A DNA stretch of 5,824 bases, taken from the NCBI GenBank assembly GCA_015487825.1, contig WFOZ01000095.1:1-5824 (forward strand), in the 5' to 3' direction. Positions 1 through 5,799 of the stretch are shown one piece after another (position 1 is the stretch's first letter; each line of letters starts with the position of its first letter). The notes beneath the pieces are model-generated. The model saw only the letters and a program-made list of their open reading frames with translations. It made no database searches and had not been told where the DNA came from. Source of the stretch: Planctomycetaceae bacterium (GTDB lineage: Bacteria > Planctomycetota > Planctomycetia > Planctomycetales > Planctomycetaceae). The translations under genes were made by a program, and so were the position numbers.

Positions 1-150
1 GAGCAGAGGCACCCCTTTGTATTCAATAAGATTTCCCCTATTGCGAAATATCCTGCATTTCATCGAATTGGTCAAGATGCGGTTTCAGAATCAGACGTTA
101 TGATACGTACAATTTGCTGAATATTGGCTATTATGAGAAAGAATTGATGG
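1..150. other. Left-edge leader region, no supportable gene
   Basis: No convincing gene is seen here. Forward frame 1 is open from the window edge to a TGA at 118-120, but its 39 codons show no recognisable motif. A minus-strand frame is open from an ATG at 63-61 leftward off the edge, but it has no ribosome-binding site in front. The stretch just before the ClpP-like gene contains TACAAT at 108-113, a fair -10 hexamer that would place transcription start near 120. The possible -35 partners at 83-89 are poor and their spacing is 18-19 bases. I therefore treat the region as leader or promoter DNA of the gene at 151. Confidence 0.4.
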
Positions 151-735
151 ATGAGCGACCGCTTCGAGAAACCTAAAACGCCTAAAACTCGCTCTTACCC
201 GGCTGTTGTGAGCGGAAGCAAGCTATCTGCCGGAAAAGATCAGAAGTGGGAAATTCTACTCGCGGGGGACTTTAACGACCAACATACCGAACTTTTGAAG
301 GCGGTAATGGATGTTCCTCGGAATTCTCAGGGGATTATTTATCTCGATTCCAACGGAGGCAGTGTCTATACCGCGATTGCATTGTGTATGATGATTCGTA
401 TACGAAAACTGCGAGCGACTGCCATCGTGCTGGGAGAGTGTTCTTCGGCAGCACTGCTCCCTTTCGCCGCGTGTGAAGAACGATTTGTTACTCCTCTTTC
501 CACACATCTGTTCCATCCAATGAAGTGGGAAAGCGAAGAAAATGTCCGGCTGGAAGAAGCAGCCGAATGGACCAGGCATTTCAAAGAAGTTGAACAGAAT
601 TTCGAACAGTTACTGGCCCGTTTGCTCAATCTCGATCTTGAAAAACTGACAGCATGGTCATCTCCCGGATGCTTTGTCAGTGGGCAGGAACTGGTCGATG
701 CAGGTGTCGCGAAAATGCTTGATCCTTTTGCTTAG
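151..735 (+). CDS. ClpP-fold serine protease-like protein (Clp/crotonase superfamily), catalytic Asp not conserved
   Basis: This 194-residue protein aligns by eye along the whole ClpP core. The strand and oxyanion loop L-D-S-N-G-G-S lie at residues 65-71. The nucleophile elbow G-E-C-S-S is at 95-99, with Ser99 matching the ClpP catalytic Ser. The block R-F-x-x-P-x-S-x-x-x-x-H at 111-122 puts His122 at the catalytic His. The handle helix runs from about 131 to 160, and the closing G-x-x-F-V-S...V-D-A-G-V segment is at 173-186. At the place of the ClpP catalytic Asp (E. coli ERDTERDRF) this protein reads T-A-W-S-S-P-G-C-F, so Asp is replaced by Trp169. There is no signal peptide or membrane segment, so it is probably cytoplasmic. 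The start is fixed by an in-frame TGA at 145-147, and GAGAAAG at 135-141 is a weak ribosome-binding site. It converges on the sulfatase gene. It could be a ClpP paralogue, an inactive ClpR-like subunit or a stand-alone peptidase; no Clp ATPase gene lies nearby. Confidence 0.85.
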   Translation: MSDRFEKPKTPKTRSYPAVVSGSKLSAGKDQKWEILLAGDFNDQHTELLKAVMDVPRNSQGIIYLDSNGGSVYTAIALCMMIRIRKLRATAIVLGECSSAALLPFAACEERFVTPLSTHLFHPMKWESEENVRLEEAAEWTRHFKEVEQNFEQLLARLLNLDLEKLTAWSSPGCFVSGQELVDAGVAKMLDPFA

Positions 736-772
736 CCCATTAGCAGCAATTTGCAGGACGAAGATGTGTGCC

Positions 773-2311
773 CTACTTCTTTCGCTTCCTTTTTATATAC
801 TCGGGCCATTCAATTCGCTTCCCTTCATAGCGGGGCCATTTCCATTCGGTCCAGCTTGGGGATTCTTCACGAACTTCAAGATAATATTGCTGAAGCTGTT
901 TTTTCATTGATGCAAATCGGTCCGGGTGAGTGGAGCTTAGTTCTTCTGATTCTGCAATATCATCCTCAAGGTTGTACAATTCAAAGTCTTTCAGATTTGC
1001 TGTCTTGTAGGCGATGATTTCTTCCCGGGTAATGTCAACACCTTTCAGAACGGGACCATCAAGCGTTGCCAAAATTTTCCAGTTACCTTCCCGAATGGCA
1101 ACTTTAACCTGAGAACTGGCTCTGTAAAAATGCCAGTAGAGCGGGCGTTTGCGCTGGATCGGTTTTCCAGAAAGAGCAGGCAGAAAGCTGCTGCCATCCA
1201 ACACCCGATCCTGGGGCGAGGCAATAGCTGCTATTTCACACAAGGTTGGCAGTAAATCGGTGCCGATAATCGGCTCGCTGGAAACGACTCCCGCTTTAAC
1301 CTTGCCGGGCCAGCGGATCATCCCCGGTACGCGAATTCCTCCATCATAAACATGCCCTTTTTTCGCACGTAGAGGGCCGGCTGAACCGTGCGGATGCCAG
1401 CCGGTAATTGCAGGCCCGTTATCGGAAGTGAACATGACGAAAGTTGATTCCGCAAGTCCCATCTGATCGATCTTTTTCAGGATACTTCCGACTGCGTCAT
1501 CCAATTGACTGATGTTGCCGTGATGTGCTCGCAAAGACGGATCTGTCTGGTCTTGATAAAGGTTGGTGTATTTGGGAGCAGAAGCGATCGGCTCGTGCGG
1601 TTCATTGAAGCAGACAAAAGCAAAAAAAGGCGTAGACTCATCGCGTGGTTGATCGAGCCATTTAATTGTTTCCTGTGCAACCAGTTGAGCCGAGTATCCT
1701 TCCAGAGGGCCGACAGGTATTGCGTTGCGAACAAAGTTGTACGGATTACGATGATTTGGCAACGCATTATTCTGTACTGAAAACCAATGCTTGAATCCAT
1801 GATCATTCGGCTGAGGCTGCCCCGGCAGATTGAACATTCCGTTGAGATGCCATTTTCCGAAGTGACCGGTATCGTATCCTGCATTCTGAAGTAAGGTTGC
1901 GATTGTGATTTCTGAATCGCGCACATGCACCGGAGACATAAACGGTATCCAGTTATGCACACCAACTCGCCATGGCGTTCGCCCGGTCATCAGCCCGGTG
2001 CGGGAAGGCGAACAGTTCGGTGCAGCTGCATAACAGTTCGTAAAACGAATTCCCTGCTTCGCCAATAAATCCAGATTAGGACTTTTCACCAGCGGATGAC
2101 CGTAGCAACCCAGATCGCCATAACCTAAATCATCAGCCAGTAAAATAATGATATTCGGCAGTCTTTTTCTTTCAGCAGAAAAAGCTGTCTTCTGTGCAGA
2201 GGCGACCAGGCATAAAACTACTGCGACAAGAATGAACGCTGTCAATCGATAATGGAAGAGAGATTTTTGCGGATTGTATTCATGTTTGAGTAATGTTTTG
2301 CAGGTAGGCAT
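773..2311 (-). CDS. Exported type I (formylglycine-dependent) sulfatase, arylsulfatase A-like
   Basis: This 512-residue protein is a complete alkaline-phosphatase-superfamily sulfatase that hydrolyses sulfate esters, probably on sugars; the substrate cannot be read from sequence. The visible active-site residues follow human arylsulfatase A. They are Asp60-Asp61 (metal), the C-S-P-S-R-T-G signature with Cys100 as the formylglycine precursor and Arg104, Lys153 and His155 in G-K-W-H, His239 in N-E-P-H-E-P, Asp297-Asn298 in S-D-N-G, and Lys318. The 21-residue gap from Asp297 to Lys318 matches the human enzyme. Residues 1-39 look like a Sec signal peptide, with a long n-region of about 22 residues, a hydrophobic core at 23-38 and likely cleavage after A-S-A at 37-39. 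The C-terminus is a basic tail, K-R-K-R-K-K. The start is supported by AAAGAG (complement of 2319-2324), 7 bases upstream, and there is no other in-frame ATG before codon 108. Activity needs a maturase encoded elsewhere. It is transcribed divergently from the serine hydrolase. Confidence 0.96.
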   Translation of the reverse strand: MPTCKTLLKHEYNPQKSLFHYRLTAFILVAVVLCLVASAQKTAFSAERKRLPNIIILLADDLGYGDLGCYGHPLVKSPNLDLLAKQGIRFTNCYAAAPNCSPSRTGLMTGRTPWRVGVHNWIPFMSPVHVRDSEITIATLLQNAGYDTGHFGKWHLNGMFNLPGQPQPNDHGFKHWFSVQNNALPNHRNPYNFVRNAIPVGPLEGYSAQLVAQETIKWLDQPRDESTPFFAFVCFNEPHEPIASAPKYTNLYQDQTDPSLRAHHGNISQLDDAVGSILKKIDQMGLAESTFVMFTSDNGPAITGWHPHGSAGPLRAKKGHVYDGGIRVPGMIRWPGKVKAGVVSSEPIIGTDLLPTLCEIAAIASPQDRVLDGSSFLPALSGKPIQRKRPLYWHFYRASSQVKVAIREGNWKILATLDGPVLKGVDITREEIIAYKTANLKDFELYNLEDDIAESEELSSTHPDRFASMKKQLQQYYLEVREESPSWTEWKWPRYEGKRIEWPEYIKRKRKK

Positions 2312-2388
2312 GGTAATTCTCTTTAATAATATTCCTGGCTTTGGTTTAGATCCGGCTATCTGAATGGATCGGCTGTGCCGGGCTTTTC

Positions 2389-2417
2389 AGTATCAGCAAC
2401 ATAAGCCGTCAGGTCAA
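2389..2417 (-). promoter_or_regulatory. Candidate sigma70-type promoter of the sulfatase gene
   Basis: On the minus strand, TTGACC (complement of 2412-2417) is followed after exactly 17 bases by GATACT (complement of 2389-2394). This matches the TTGACA/TATAAT consensus at 5 of 6 and 4 of 6 positions with ideal spacing. Transcription would begin near 2382, giving a leader of about 70 bases before the sulfatase ATG at 2311. It is a sequence match only. Confidence 0.45.
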
Positions 2418-2492
2418 GCAAGTTGAAGCAACTACTCTGGAACAATCAAACCGTGATGAAACAGCAAAATTATAAGGTGTTATTATTTACTG

Positions 2493-2527
2493 AAACAGAG
2501 GATTAACCGAAACTTTGTTCTCTGTTT
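2493..2527. repeat. Inverted repeat AAACAGAG/CTCTGTTT, possible operator
   Basis: The eight-base arms at 2493-2500 and 2520-2527 are perfect complements with 19 bases between them, and the stem can extend inward by G-T, A-T and T-G pairs. The right arm falls where the -35 region of the candidate serine hydrolase promoter would be, so the repeat could be a regulator-binding site rather than an RNA structure. The left arm overlaps the second copy of the direct repeat TGAAACAG (first copy at 2457-2464). Confidence 0.35.
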
Positions 2528-2541
2528 GTTGTTTCATCCAC

Positions 2542-2550
2542 TGTTACAAT
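2542..2550 (+). promoter_or_regulatory. Candidate extended -10 promoter of the serine hydrolase gene
   Basis: TGTTACAAT fits the extended -10 pattern TG-n-TATAAT, with one mismatch in the hexamer (TACAAT at 2545-2550). No good -35 hexamer lies at standard spacing, which is acceptable for extended -10 promoters. Transcription would start near 2557, leaving a short leader of about 27 bases that contains the GGGAG ribosome-binding site. Confidence 0.4.
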
Positions 2551-2571
2551 TTTCCATAAAAACTGAAATAC

Positions 2572-2576
2572 GGGAG
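2572..2576 (+). promoter_or_regulatory. Ribosome-binding site of the serine hydrolase gene
   Basis: GGGAG lies 7 bases before the ATG at 2584. It is the clearest Shine-Dalgarno sequence in the window, and it selects this ATG, which also begins a clean signal peptide. Confidence 0.7.
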
Positions 2577-2583
2577 TTGGTAG

Positions 2584-3561
2584 ATGTTTCGATGGCGATC
2601 TATTTTTGTTTTGTTGTTGGCTTTGACAACATTTCAGAGCTTACAGGCTGCGGATGGAGAGAGTCCGCAAAAAAGACAGGACTGGGAGAAGGAATTGGCT
2701 CCCGCTATTGAATATCTTAAGAGTAATAACGGGCATGCGTTGTTGGTGTATCGTGGCAATGAGCTTCTTTATGAAGGATATTACAATGACTGGACGGCAG
2801 ATAAAACACATCGCCTGGCCAGCGGTACTAAAAGTTTCAACGCAGCCATTGCCATTGTTGCTGCTCAGGAAAAGATGTTGAATTTTGACGAAAAGGTTGC
2901 CAAAACCATTACCGAATGGCAAGACGATCCACTGAAATCGCAAATCACAATCCGGGAATTACTGTCACTGCGAAGTGGTCTTGAGGCTGGAAGACTGGGG
3001 AGAACCCCCTCATATAAAAATTCAATTGAGGCCGATGCAAAAACAGCATCCGGAAAAAAATTTGAATACGGTCCGGCTCCATTTCAGATTTTTGGAGAAG
3101 TGATGCGGCGAAAACTTCAAGAGAAAAAACAAACGCCGCTGGAATATCTTGAAGAAAAAGTATTCAAACCAATCGGTCTGGAATATGGCTTCTGGCGAAT
3201 GGACGAAGATGAGCAACCGCATCTACCTTCCGGGGCATTCATCACTGCTCGCAACTGGGCAAAGTTTGGAATGCTGATTCGTGATGGAGGGAAATGGGAT
3301 GATAAACAGATTCTTGATCCCGTATTGCTCAAAGAATGTTTCCAGGGCAGCAAAGCAAATCCCAACTATGGTATTTGCTTCTGGCTGGGAAATGGAAAAA
3401 GACTCCCCAAAGGTCTTGTGATGGCAGCCGGTGCCGGGAAGCAGAAACTGTATATCATCCCATCCCGGGATTTGCTGATTGTTCAATTTGCCGAGTCTTC
3501 AGGAAAACGGTACTCAGAAGCAAAGTTCCTGAAATTACTCGCTCCTGCTTTGAAACAATGA
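2584..3561 (+). CDS. Exported serine hydrolase of the class C beta-lactamase fold
   Basis: This 325-residue protein belongs to the beta-lactamase/transpeptidase-like serine hydrolases, near the 6-aminohexanoate-dimer hydrolase and EstB type. Residues 1-22 form a textbook signal peptide (M-F-R-W-R, hydrophobic core, then L-Q-A before the cut). The S-x-x-K nucleophile motif is S-G-T-K at 80-83. The segment L-L-S-L-R-S-G-L at 126-133 and the block T-A-R-N-W-A-K-F-G at 221-229 are family hallmarks. The usual Y-x-N motif appears as Tyr162-Gly-Pro, within F-E-Y-G-P at 160-164. The third motif (K-T-G or H-x-G) is replaced by A-G-A-G-K-Q at 282-287, just before the final I-I-P-S-R-D strand. Substrates in this fold range from esters and amides to D-amino-acid peptides, and the sequence does not say which applies here. 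It probably acts in the periplasm or outside the cell. The gene stands alone on its strand, divergent from the sulfatase gene and convergent with dinG. Confidence 0.92.
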   Translation: MFRWRSIFVLLLALTTFQSLQAADGESPQKRQDWEKELAPAIEYLKSNNGHALLVYRGNELLYEGYYNDWTADKTHRLASGTKSFNAAIAIVAAQEKMLNFDEKVAKTITEWQDDPLKSQITIRELLSLRSGLEAGRLGRTPSYKNSIEADAKTASGKKFEYGPAPFQIFGEVMRRKLQEKKQTPLEYLEEKVFKPIGLEYGFWRMDEDEQPHLPSGAFITARNWAKFGMLIRDGGKWDDKQILDPVLLKECFQGSKANPNYGICFWLGNGKRLPKGLVMAAGAGKQKLYIIPSRDLLIVQFAESSGKRYSEAKFLKLLAPALKQ

Positions 3562-3635
3562 GCAGGTTGAGTGTCACTCGTCACCTATGTTGCTGATGGA
3601 TAACTCCTTAAAATAGCCCCGGCTCGCCTGCTTTG

Positions 3636-5642
3636 TTACTCCACAATCACTTCTGAATCTGGCAGGCTTTCCAGGAAGATGCTGCCGTACCGTTTTGTTT
3701 TGATGCGGGGGTCGAGGATGACAACCTGACCGATGTCGTCTTTGGTGCGAATCAGTCTGCCGAAGCCTTGCTTCAGTTTGATGACCGCCTCGGGCACCTG
3801 ATATTCCATGAACGGGTTGCCGCCACGTTGTTTGATTCTTTCGACCCTTGCCTCAAGCAGCGGATGATCGGGCACCGAAAATGGTAAGCGGGTGATGATC
3901 ACATTTTGCAGCGCATTGCCGGGGACATCAACCCCCTGCCAGAAACTGTCCGATCCGAACAGGACCGCCGCTTCATCATTTCGAAATCGTTCCAGCATCA
4001 GCGAACGGGGCATGTTTTTCCCCTGACAATATAAATTGATGCCCTGCTCATTAAACGTACTGGCAAGTTTTTCCGCACAGAGGTTGAGCATTTTGTAACT
4101 GGTGAATAATACGAATGCCTTGCCGTGCGTTTGCAGGACGTATTTTTTGATCCGCTCAACGACAGCCTGTTCATACGCAGCCGATTCGCTGGCAGGGTCG
4201 GGCATTTCTTTGCAGAGAATTAACTTCATCTGCTTTTTGAAATTGAACGGGCTGCCAACTTTCAACTCGGCTCCGCTGGTTAAGCCGAGTCGGTTTTTCA
4301 CAAAACCAAACGATTGACCGCCAACCGCAATGGTTGCAGAAGTCAGAATCGCAGAAGGAATTTTATTGAACAGCTCGGCTCGAAGCACCGTTCCAATTTC
4401 TACAGGCGAGGAAACCAGTTTAACCCGCTGTTGCCTGCCGTGGGTTACCTCTCCCCAGTAAACCGCGTCTTCCAGAGTCTGTTCGAGCCAGTTTTTTATC
4501 GAATTCGATAAACCGTACAACCGATCCGCTGCGGCTTTCAATTCGATCCGCTGTTCTTCCTTATCGAATTTATCTGCAAATTCCCCGATCATCCCCGCCA
4601 GTTGATTCAATTCCGGCGAAACCGCATTCCCTATTTCAACCGGTGTTCGGACCCGGCCGTTTTTTCCTGTATTGATCCCCAGATGAAACGCAACGGCTGA
4701 GAAAAATTCGTCTGCCAGATGATACAACCTTGCGACCTGCTTTTGTCCTTCACGAAAATTGTGATGCACGAGCAACCCTTTGTTGGCGCGATCATTATAC
4801 AATTTCGTCAAAATATAATTGATCTGCGTATTCGCCACCGAATCTCCCAGATGCGACGAGGCAACTTGTTCCAGCGTGTGTGCTTCGTCGAAAATGACTG
4901 CATCGTAATCGGGCAAAATCGAAGCCCCATCTCGCCGCAACGCCAAATCGGAAAAGAACAACGCATGATTCACCACCAGTAAATCGGCATTCCAAACCCG
5001 TCTGCGCGCTTTGTAATACAGGCACTTGTCATAAGTTGGACACTTCTTCCCCAGGCAGTTGCCATGCTCGCTACGGACTTCATCCCAGACAGCAGGAAGT
5101 GGACGGAAATTAAGGTCCGAAACCGAACCGTCTCCCGTTTTTTTCGACCATTTTGAAATCTCTTGTAACTGCTGAAGCTGTTCCTGTTCGGGAAAGAGCG
5201 CAACTGTTTTTTCAATCGCCCCTTTGATTCGCCTTAAACTGACATAATTCGAACGCCCCTTCACCAACACCGCGGAAAATTCGACAGGCAATATTGCATT
5301 GAGAAAAGGGATATCCTTGCTGATCAACTGCTCCTGCAGGCTGATGGTATGTGTTGAAATGATGACTCGTTTTTTCTGTTTCTTACCTTGCTTCGGTTTG
5401 TTATCGCTTCGATTATTAAGCACCGAAAGAATGGCAGGAACCAGATAAGCAAAACTTTTCCCGGTCCCGGTTCCCGCCTCGGCAACCAGATGCTCCCGCT
5501 TGGCAATTGCCTGTTCGACAGCGTTTGCCATCTGCAGTTGCTGTTCACGAAATTCATACTTCTCCAACCGCGCAGCAATCCGCCCCTTCGGCCCAAGCAC
5601 CTGCTCCGAATTCAAAACCACCGGCTGCGACTTCTCACTCAT
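3636..5642 (-). CDS. dinG: DinG/XPD-family ATP-dependent DNA helicase
   Basis: This 668-residue superfamily 2 helicase unwinds DNA 5' to 3'; family members resolve R-loops, G-quadruplexes and repair intermediates. Motifs appear in order. A Q-like R-x-x-Q is at 32-35, Walker A E-A-G-T-G-T-G-K-S at 55-63, Walker B D-E-A-H at 252-255 and T-S-A-T at 434-437. V-L-F-T-S-Y is at 511-516, the G-S-D-S-F-W-Q-G-V-D-V-P-G block at 563-575 and Q-G-F-G-R-L-I-R at 625-632. Three iron-sulfur cysteines are present as Cys196-x4-Cys201-x5-Cys207, the same spacing as E. coli Cys194, Cys199 and Cys205. The first ligand, Cys in the E. coli K-G-R-S-N-Y-L-C, is Ser135 here. A Lys-rich stretch at 82-92 sits between motifs I and Ia. 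No N-terminal exonuclease domain is present, and the length suits the E. coli type. The ribosome-binding site is poor (GAAGTGGA abutting the ATG). It is a single-gene unit. The family is certain; the symbol is by family resemblance. Confidence 0.94.
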   Translation of the reverse strand: MSEKSQPVVLNSEQVLGPKGRIAARLEKYEFREQQLQMANAVEQAIAKREHLVAEAGTGTGKSFAYLVPAILSVLNNRSDNKPKQGKKQKKRVIISTHTISLQEQLISKDIPFLNAILPVEFSAVLVKGRSNYVSLRRIKGAIEKTVALFPEQEQLQQLQEISKWSKKTGDGSVSDLNFRPLPAVWDEVRSEHGNCLGKKCPTYDKCLYYKARRRVWNADLLVVNHALFFSDLALRRDGASILPDYDAVIFDEAHTLEQVASSHLGDSVANTQINYILTKLYNDRANKGLLVHHNFREGQKQVARLYHLADEFFSAVAFHLGINTGKNGRVRTPVEIGNAVSPELNQLAGMIGEFADKFDKEEQRIELKAAADRLYGLSNSIKNWLEQTLEDAVYWGEVTHGRQQRVKLVSSPVEIGTVLRAELFNKIPSAILTSATIAVGGQSFGFVKNRLGLTSGAELKVGSPFNFKKQMKLILCKEMPDPASESAAYEQAVVERIKKYVLQTHGKAFVLFTSYKMLNLCAEKLASTFNEQGINLYCQGKNMPRSLMLERFRNDEAAVLFGSDSFWQGVDVPGNALQNVIITRLPFSVPDHPLLEARVERIKQRGGNPFMEYQVPEAVIKLKQGFGRLIRTKDDIGQVVILDPRIKTKRYGSIFLESLPDSEVIVE

Positions 5643-5691
5643 TCCACTTCACAATTCAGTAATCTGCCTGATATGTCAAATTTTTGCAACG

Positions 5692-5707
5692 TACAATTTT
5701 CATTGTA
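5692..5707. repeat. Palindrome TACAAT-N4-ATTGTA upstream of dinG, possible operator
   Basis: Six-base perfect arms (5692-5697 and 5702-5707) flank TTTC, 50 to 65 bases ahead of the dinG start codon. Each arm reads TACAAT, a possible -10 hexamer, on opposite strands. The size and position suit the binding site of a dimeric regulator. It does not match the E. coli LexA box CTGT-N8-ACAG, so a damage-response role is only a possibility. Confidence 0.35.
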
Positions 5708-5737
5708 GGTTCTTGAGCAAATAGAAGCCACCCGCCG

Positions 5738-5759
5738 GTAGGGTCCGCTATTGCGGACC
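5738..5759. repeat. REP-like element: GTAG tetranucleotide plus perfect 7-bp hairpin
   Basis: GTAG (5738-5741) directly abuts the stem GGTCCGC (5742-5748), a TATT loop (5749-5752) and the matching arm GCGGACC (5753-5759). A GTAG or GGAG tetranucleotide beside a palindrome is the layout of REP sequences moved by single-copy Y1/RAYT (TnpA-REP) transposases. No T-run follows on either strand, so it is not an intrinsic terminator. Only one copy is present in this window and no transposase gene is seen, so its dispersed-repeat nature is inferred. Confidence 0.5.
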
Positions 5760-5767
5760 ACGCTGAG

Positions 5768-5799
5768 AATTGAGACTTCCATATTACTGACTCTCAATT
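5768..5799. repeat. Inverted repeat AATTGAGA/TCTCAATT
   Basis: Eight-base perfect arms at 5768-5775 and 5792-5799 are separated by 16 bases, and a G-T pair can extend the outer end. The stem is AU-rich with a large loop and only a short T-run, so it is a weak terminator at best. It lies 8 bases beyond the REP-like hairpin and may belong to the same intergenic element or be chance. Confidence 0.25.

Larger units (their letters stand above)
2312..2583. other. Divergent intergenic region between sulfatase and serine hydrolase genes
   Basis: This gap of 272 bases separates the two start codons and holds no gene. It contains a promoter candidate in each direction, an inverted repeat at 2493-2527 and a direct repeat TGAAACAG at 2457-2464 and 2491-2498. 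The arrangement is what a shared control region for two divergently transcribed secreted enzymes would look like, but co-regulation is an inference. Confidence 0.7.

Noticed and set aside
1..63. Minus-strand frame with ATG at 63 running off the left edge
   Set aside because: Only 21 codons visible, no ribosome-binding site and no motif. It might be a divergent gene start but cannot be supported.
1..120. Forward frame open from the left edge to TGA at 118-120 (possible tail of an upstream gene)
   Set aside because: Only 39 codons, no family motif, and other frames in both directions are also partly open. It cannot be told from non-coding DNA.
256..629. Long minus-strand frames inside the ClpP-like gene
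   Set aside because: They are shadows of a forward gene with clear ClpP-fold motifs and encode no recognisable protein.
736..772. Possible terminator in the gap between the convergent ClpP-like and sulfatase genes
   Set aside because: No stable stem and no T-run is visible on either strand.
3562..3635. Possible bidirectional terminator between serine hydrolase and dinG (AGCAGG at 3561-3566 with CCTGCT at 3627-3632; GAGTG/CACTC near 3570)
   Set aside because: The first pair encloses about 60 bases and the second leaves almost no loop. Neither has a convincing stem and T-run.
5738..5759. Reading the GGTCCGC/GCGGACC hairpin as an intrinsic terminator
   Set aside because: No T-run follows on either strand and no gene ends nearby. 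The adjoining GTAG favours a REP-type element.
5639..5782. Minus-strand 47-codon frame starting at 5782 and ending in TGA that overlaps the dinG ATG as ATGA
   Set aside because: The overlap and a GAGAG upstream look like translational coupling, but the frame runs straight through the REP-like hairpin and the palindrome, and its product has no recognisable motif. It is most likely a chance open frame.
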